NCBI GenBank assembly: GCA_038373865.1
Contig: JAXGGA010002028.1
Location: forward strand, 62,001-126,000
DNA: 64,000 nt
Direction: 5' to 3'
Source of the DNA: Uloborus plumipes
Taxonomy: Eukaryota > Arthropoda > Arachnida > Araneae > Uloboridae
The notes under the pieces were generated by a model. That model ran no database searches. It had not been told where the DNA came from and saw only the letters and a list, made by a program, of their open reading frames with translations. The position numbers were made by a program, and so were the translations under genes. This document shows positions 58,651-64,000 of this stretch, one piece after another; position 1 is the first letter of the stretch; each line of letters starts with the position of its first letter.

Positions 58651-59755
58651 GCTTGAATTAGGGCCGCCGAAAGGTTTACCGGGGCCCCGGGGCAAAGTAC
58701 TGACTTGCGCCCCCCCCCCCTTCCAAAAAAAAAAATCTTCAATTCTAAGACAACTTACGTTCGGTGCAGAGAAGAAAAATAACAGTATTTAGTATTTGCT
58801 AATTTTTCTTCCAATTTTATATTTTTGTGTGTTTCATATTTTTTTAATCTGCTCGTGTGCTGTACTCAGGGGCGGCCCTAGCGGCGGACATTCCGGACCC
58901 CTGTCCGGGGCGGCAAATTTTAGGGGCGGCATTTTGGCTCGAACATATAAAATAAATTTTCTGTAAGGAAACGTACAATTTTTTTTTAACAAATATCATT
59001 TTTTTTGCACTTCGGAATCCTGAAAGGTATGAACATAACGATGTTTAAGCTTGTTATTTTAATGTATTCATTCAAAACAACATTTTCGGCTACTTCAACA
59101 TAGAGTATTAAAATAAACGAATATATATTGATAACATAAACAAATCCTTAGAAACTATAATTGTCAATGGATACATTTTAAAAAACAAACTACCTACAGC
59201 AGATAACTTTAAAAAATTCAAGATTTTTAAATTGTTGAAAGAAGCTGGGGTTTGTAAAATGTAGTTTTTTTGGGAGAGAAAAAAATCTCAACTCATCAAA
59301 GGAAGCGCCGAATTTTACCGAACGAAAAGAAAAAAAATAATAAAATGTGTGCATGCATAGATACTTACATATGCTAAGAAGAGATATTAGGCATCATTGA
59401 AAAAAATATATAAAATTATGCATGATTGTAATATTACAAAATTGACTCACTGTCTAAAAATTTTCCGAAACATCAGTAGAAATTTGCCGAATATGAAATT
59501 TTTTTTGGGGGTCATAGTGTCCTCCCACCGGGGTGCCCCTGATACCAGTTTTGTAAAATATATAGAGAGAAAAATGTAGAGAGAAACAAGTCATATAAAT
59601 ACGCTTGATCTAGCACAAAGGTCTTCCAACTAGATTCTGGGAAACCCTAGGGTTTCTTAGATATTTGAACGTAGCTCAGCTAGTGATCATAACAATACTT
59701 TTTCAACGGTACTTTACCTACTACTTCTGATATAACAAGCAAATTATTAATCTCT

Positions 59756-61688
59756 CAAGGGCGTATTTAAGGGGGGGCGAGGGGCCCCCCCCCCCCCGAA
59801 ATCGAGAAAGATTTTTTCAGAAGTAGGTGTTCGGTTCGTGTTTGCTCAAAAGAAAATCCTTAAGAAAAAAGGAGGCGCAAGCCGAAGGGGCGCACAATGA
59901 TAAGTTTTTTTTTTTTTTTTTTATTAATAATCAACAGCGCCGCTGGATGAACTGGCGTGCGGACATAGTTGACCCCCCTTTTTTTTATTATATAAAGAAA
60001 TGCAGCGCGCAAGTCTATTCGCAGAGCACAAAAAAGGCTGTTACGTGGGAGAGGAATCGGTCCAAGACAAAATCCCCTTGCCTGCCGCGAGGGGGGGGGG
60101 AGCATCCAGTGAGGAGAATTTCCCGAAACTCAACTGAAGAAAGGGTGTTTGTTATCTGTAAAGCCATTTTCTTGTCATCACCCCTTCTTTGTGGGACAGC
60201 AAACTGTTTGTCGGAAAAAGGGAAATTGATGAGAGGTAATCAGACTTATAACTTCAGGCTCTGTATTTCCAAGTAAACAAGGCCCGCAAATGCAATGCCA
60301 CACATGGCGACACAGGGCGACACATGTTTTACCTTCAGGGAAACTAGTGGGTAGAATTCTAGACTTGAAAAGTTCCGATGAAAGTTGATCCTTATCTGTC
60401 GCAAAGTGACCGAATGCTAACGAGCAGTATTGATGGATTGCCAGCAATTAGGATGTCGCTTGTTCAAGTGTCCACACAGATGACATGGAAAGTTATCCTG
60501 GAGCTATTGTGGAGGGTGAGGGGTCTAAGTCTATCGTTACAACCGGAAATAGGCAAAATACTATACAGAAAGACAAATTGGTTCGAAGGTCCACTCAGTC
60601 GTTTTCTTTTATTGGGTCCCAACAACACGTTTCTCAACGAGAAGATTCATCTTGAAGAAATAAAGAAACTGAAAGAGATTAAAAAGTTCTGAGGTAAGTT
60701 TTACATTTTCGTATTAGTTATAAAAAGGGTGACTGAATTTTCCATTCTTTCATTATTAATTTCAAATTCCTTTCTAGCAATAAATTGGACTGAGAGTGTT
60801 ACGCAAATGCCACTGAAAATATTTATTTCTTCTTATATGATAAATTATCAGAATTCTGTAGTATGCGATTACGCATTATTTATGTACATAGAAGTAAAAA
60901 CGAAAATTAAGAATTGGTTTAGTTACTGATATGGAGGCGCACGGGGTGGGGGACATAAGTTTGAGATAGTTCGGCCGAGGGGGCGCAAAATTAAAGCTTG
61001 GCCTAGGGCGTAAATAAACGTTAATCCGACCCTGGACAAAGCCTAAAAGCAGTTGTTCCTATCAAGAATCATGGCGTAAGTGGCGCTATTGAATTATTTT
61101 TAAGGGGCGTTTTTAAAAGTTTTTGTTTTCTTTTTCTTTCACGTGTGGCTCTCGTTTTTAGAGGGATCTTCGTGGAATTCTTGAATGATAAGTTTTTGCT
61201 CTTGGGCGTAATGGGCACCTCTGCTAAAAGTAAAATTTTGAACCTTCAGTTTCAAAAAATAGAGCTTAAAATTGAATTTTTGAAGCTTCAATGCCGCAAA
61301 GTTTCGGGGCACAGCGCCCGAATCCTGCCTTTTCTCTTGACGGTGTTAAAGATAACCTAAATAAAAATGTTTTTAAAACATTAATTTCGAAACATTTCGG
61401 GAGAGAGTCCTTGCTAATGTTACTACCAAAGATGGTCTAAAGTAAAGATGGCTTAAGGTTTCAATTTTGAAAAAAGGTAGCATAAATAATTTTAATTATG
61501 AAAAAAGTAATGGAGGGAATTTTAAAACTTCGTAATTTTCTATATTTTCCAAAAATTACAATATTTTAATTCAATTTGAAAATTTCTACTTGTTTTACAG
61601 TAATAGCGAAAAAAAAACTGGGGGGGAGGGGGGGGCTAAGCTTGATTATATGGGCCCCCTCCGAAATAAAAACCTATATACGCCACTG
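59756..61688. mobile_element. Innermost hAT element of a triple nest, 1.9 kb
   Basis: It begins CAAGGGCGTATTTAAGGGG and ends CTATATACGCCACTG, with perfect 8 bp duplications TAATCTCT at 59748-59755 and 61689-61696. G-tract/C-tract blocks (GAGGGGCCCCCC, GGGCCCCCTCCG) are inverted near the ends. The middle (about 60000-60690) is GC-richer and exon-like. No transposase was found. Confidence 0.9.
60378..60695 (+). other. Exon-like stretch inside the innermost hAT
   Basis: A 104-codon frame includes IDGLPAIRMSLVQVSTQM and ends EIKKLKEIKKF, followed at once by GAGGTAAGT, a strong match to a 5' splice donor. A second frame over 60450-60650 is also open and polar (SKSIVTTGNRQNTIQKDK). I cannot identify a family. 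A captured host exon is possible; chance is not excluded. Confidence 0.25.
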
Positions 61689-62728
61689 TAATCTCTCATC
61701 AAGTTATCATGTAAGTGTGCATCAGCTACAAGTGTTTTTTAAATGATAATTTTACAAAATTTAGATAATTGATTGTATATAAAAATTTAGGACGCATTAT
61801 ATATTTTTAATACTTACAAAAACCCATGGAAAAAAACAATGTTGAGAGAAATCTTTAGTATATACTTTTTAACTTAAAACAGATATTTCTTACAAAGTTA
61901 GTGCAATCTGTGAAACTAAGCAATTCAGTATTAAAATGCCAGAGGCTACAAAGTGCAAATAAAGTGCCTTAAATATAATTGTTCTAGATTTCTTGAAAAC
62001 AATTAAATAAATCTTTGAAACTCTTTGAAAAGTGCTGCAACTTTATTTTTTATCAAATGCATTAAGAATCAATTGCCCTTATGGCCGAGATGTTACTCTT
62101 CTGTTTTTTAATATTCACACCATTTCCTTTAAATCATTCAATGCATTTTATTTCTATTGATCATTTTACATTTAATTCAGTGTTATGTTAGTCGGTAGAT
62201 TGGAGCGACGGTCCAACACTAACTTTATATCGAAAGCCAATGTCGGTTTTCTTTTTTCCTCCCAAGCTCTTTTTCCTTGTTTGTCACCGATGTATAGAAC
62301 CACAAGCACAAGCAATTTTTATTTTAATTGATTTTAATTTGCAAAAGAATATATAACTTTTAAAAGGTATTGTTTGACTATTTTTCTCCTGTTATTTTTG
62401 TTGTCTTAGTTACCCTTTATAAAACCTCAAAATGCAGAATTTTAGATTTATTTTCCAAATTTTTCCCGAGAGAGAAACTCCCTACCCCTGAATTTCCAAC
62501 TATTCTATACTTTATAAAAAATAGTCACTGCATCATTCTCCTCATACTCATCCGTCTCCAAGATCAATAGAAATGAATGAAGTAAAAATAAATAAAGACA
62601 GTATGAAGTGCAAAAAAAAAAAGGGGGGGAGGGCAAGTGCTTTTGAAACAGCGAAAATAAAGGACAAAAATAGCCTGTTTTGTCTACAACAAAGTTTTAG
62701 GGACTACAAAAGGGGAATGCCGGATGGA

Positions 62729-62920
62729 AGGTCCAAAACCAAAAGGTCCACGAACAGAAGATCCACGTCCAAAAGGTCCGCGGTATAGAAGGTCCAATGG
62801 CCATAAGGTCCAAGGAACATAAAGTCCAATGGCCATAAGGTCCAAGGAACATAAGGTCCGACAGCCAAAACGTCCACGAACAGAAGGTCCATATTTTTGG
62901 ACAGCGATGGCATAAGGTCC
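62729..62920 (+). repeat. 15-16 bp minisatellite (AGGTCC motif)
   Basis: About eleven AGGTCC-type words are spaced 15-16 bp apart. In the middle the spacers alternate AATGGCCATA and AAGGAACATA, giving a 32 bp higher-order period. It lies inside the middle hAT element. Confidence 0.85.
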
Positions 62921-64000
62921 GGATTTGAAGTTTATTTCTGAAACTTCTTGAGCTAATTTAAATATTAGCCATAGAACAGAAGGTTATGTTGAAACATTAT
63001 TCTTAATGTCGTTATATTATTCCGTCTTACTCAGTCCTTATGGGGGGGGGGGGGTGTTTCTCATTCTGAATGATAATGCTCATGAATAGAGCATTAATTA
63101 AAACGCTAATGAATGTAATTGTCTCTATTATTTTAAAACACAATAAAATAATAGTTATTTTATTGTTTGTTTTTCGTATTGGATGGTTATAATCTATTTA
63201 ATTAGCTTATAATCCCCCCCTTTCTTTCTGCTTCCCTTGTAAAACATGTTTCTGAGAATCTAATGCTAATTTTAGCCGACCCCCTATATCTAAAATAGCT
63301 TAGGGCGATATTCGGTTTAAATCTGACCCTGAATATAGGATTTTATTTTGTCACACTGTTTTTAATTCACAGCACCTATTTATTGAGTTGTATTCATAAG
63401 CAATTTATTTCTTTTCAAACTTTAAGAGGGGCGGCATTTTGCCTTTTTGTCCGGGGCGGCAAAACTGCTAGGGCCGCCCCTGGCTGTACTTAACTATGCT
63501 ATGATATAAATGCGTATGAAATAAATCAGAAATACATAACACAAATTTACAAATAATATTCCTACTTCAATTTACTAATAACTATTAATAATTCTATCAC
63601 TACTTCACAAAATTAATAATACATATTTACATAAATTACACATGTATGTGTTTTAAAATCCTTTGAAAAAAATTACATTTCTTGACTATTAAAAGCGTTA
63701 TTCCTCACTTTGAAAGTTCATTAAAACTTTCCATTGTACACGTAAGAAATGCCTGGTAAGTACTACAGAAGATAGCCCCTAAGGCATTGGGCTACAAGCA
63801 CTCGTTGCGTTGCTGTGGACACATGTCGATGTGAGATGTTTTTGCTTTGCCTACACAAAAATGAAGTTCAGTTAACCAAAAAAACTGCCTTTTTTTTAAC
63901 TCGCATCCCGGGCCCCCTCTTGGGCCGGGCCCCGGGGATTTTGCCCCTGCTGCCCCCCCCCCCTCTCGGCGGCCCTGGCTTGAATATATATATTTTTTCA

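Larger units (their letters stand above)
58867..63482. mobile_element. Middle hAT element of a triple nest, 4.6 kb
   Basis: It begins CAGGGGCGGCCCTAGC and ends GCTAGGGCCGCCCCTG, with perfect 8 bp duplications GCTGTACT at 58859-58866 and 63483-63490. GGGGCGGCA repeats lie near both ends. It contains a third hAT at 59756-61688 and a short tandem repeat at 62729-62920. No transposase frame is visible. Confidence 0.92.
58659..63977. mobile_element. Outer hAT element of a triple nest
   Basis: It begins TAGGGCCGCCGAAAGG and ends CTCTCGGCGGCCCTG, with perfect 8 bp duplications GCTTGAAT at 58651-58658 and 63978-63985. Subterminal GGGGCCCCGGGGC and GGGCCGGGCCCCGGGG blocks are inverted. Without the nested element it is about 0.7 kb. 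No coding capacity was found in it. Confidence 0.9.

Overview
This window looks like non-genic nuclear DNA from an invertebrate, most likely an arthropod. It is AT-rich, has no long intact ORF, no convincing host gene, no rRNA and no intact tRNA gene. It is packed with eukaryotic DNA transposons. The two clearest coding relics are Tc1-type transposases of a kind common in arachnid and other arthropod genomes, so an arachnid is my best guess, but that is inference.

Layout. 1-5.1 kb: a short inverted-repeat element; a 2.9 kb hAT-type element with very long arms (element A) that carries a solo LTR; and a tRNA-derived SINE. 5.3-9.6 kb: an old interspersed repeat and a decayed piggyBac-like element. 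10.1-14.6 kb: hAT elements, one of them (10421-12640) landed in the tip of an old Tc1/mariner element, followed by a TTAA-flanked piggyBac-like MITE. 14.6-22 kb: mostly unremarkable AT-rich DNA with MITEs at 17.3, 18.2 and 18.6 kb. 22.1-30.8 kb: a large composite bounded by ~145 bp inverted repeats, holding a second long-armed hAT-type element (B) and an eight-unit ~520 bp tandem array with a conserved three-stem hairpin. 30.9-41.5 kb: pogo-like, hAT and piggyBac-like MITEs, a full-length but broken Tc1 element, and a near-perfect 187 bp tandem repeat. 43.2-45.1 kb: a 1.9 kb element saturated with GTGAC/GTCAC that splits a tRNA-like SINE. 45.7-52 kb: a solo LTR, hAT elements and a TTAA element. 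53.2-57.4 kb: an old repeat broken by a second Tc1 copy, a pogo-like MITE and a third solo LTR. 58.6-64 kb: three hAT elements nested one inside another.

Thirteen elements have hAT-type ends with exact or near-exact 8 bp target duplications, so hAT activity has dominated this locus. Most elements are non-autonomous. No transposase here is intact: both Tc1 copies are frameshifted and share one frameshift. The nesting gives a relative chronology in several places. Class assignments rest on terminal motifs and target-site duplications read by eye; no database search was possible.
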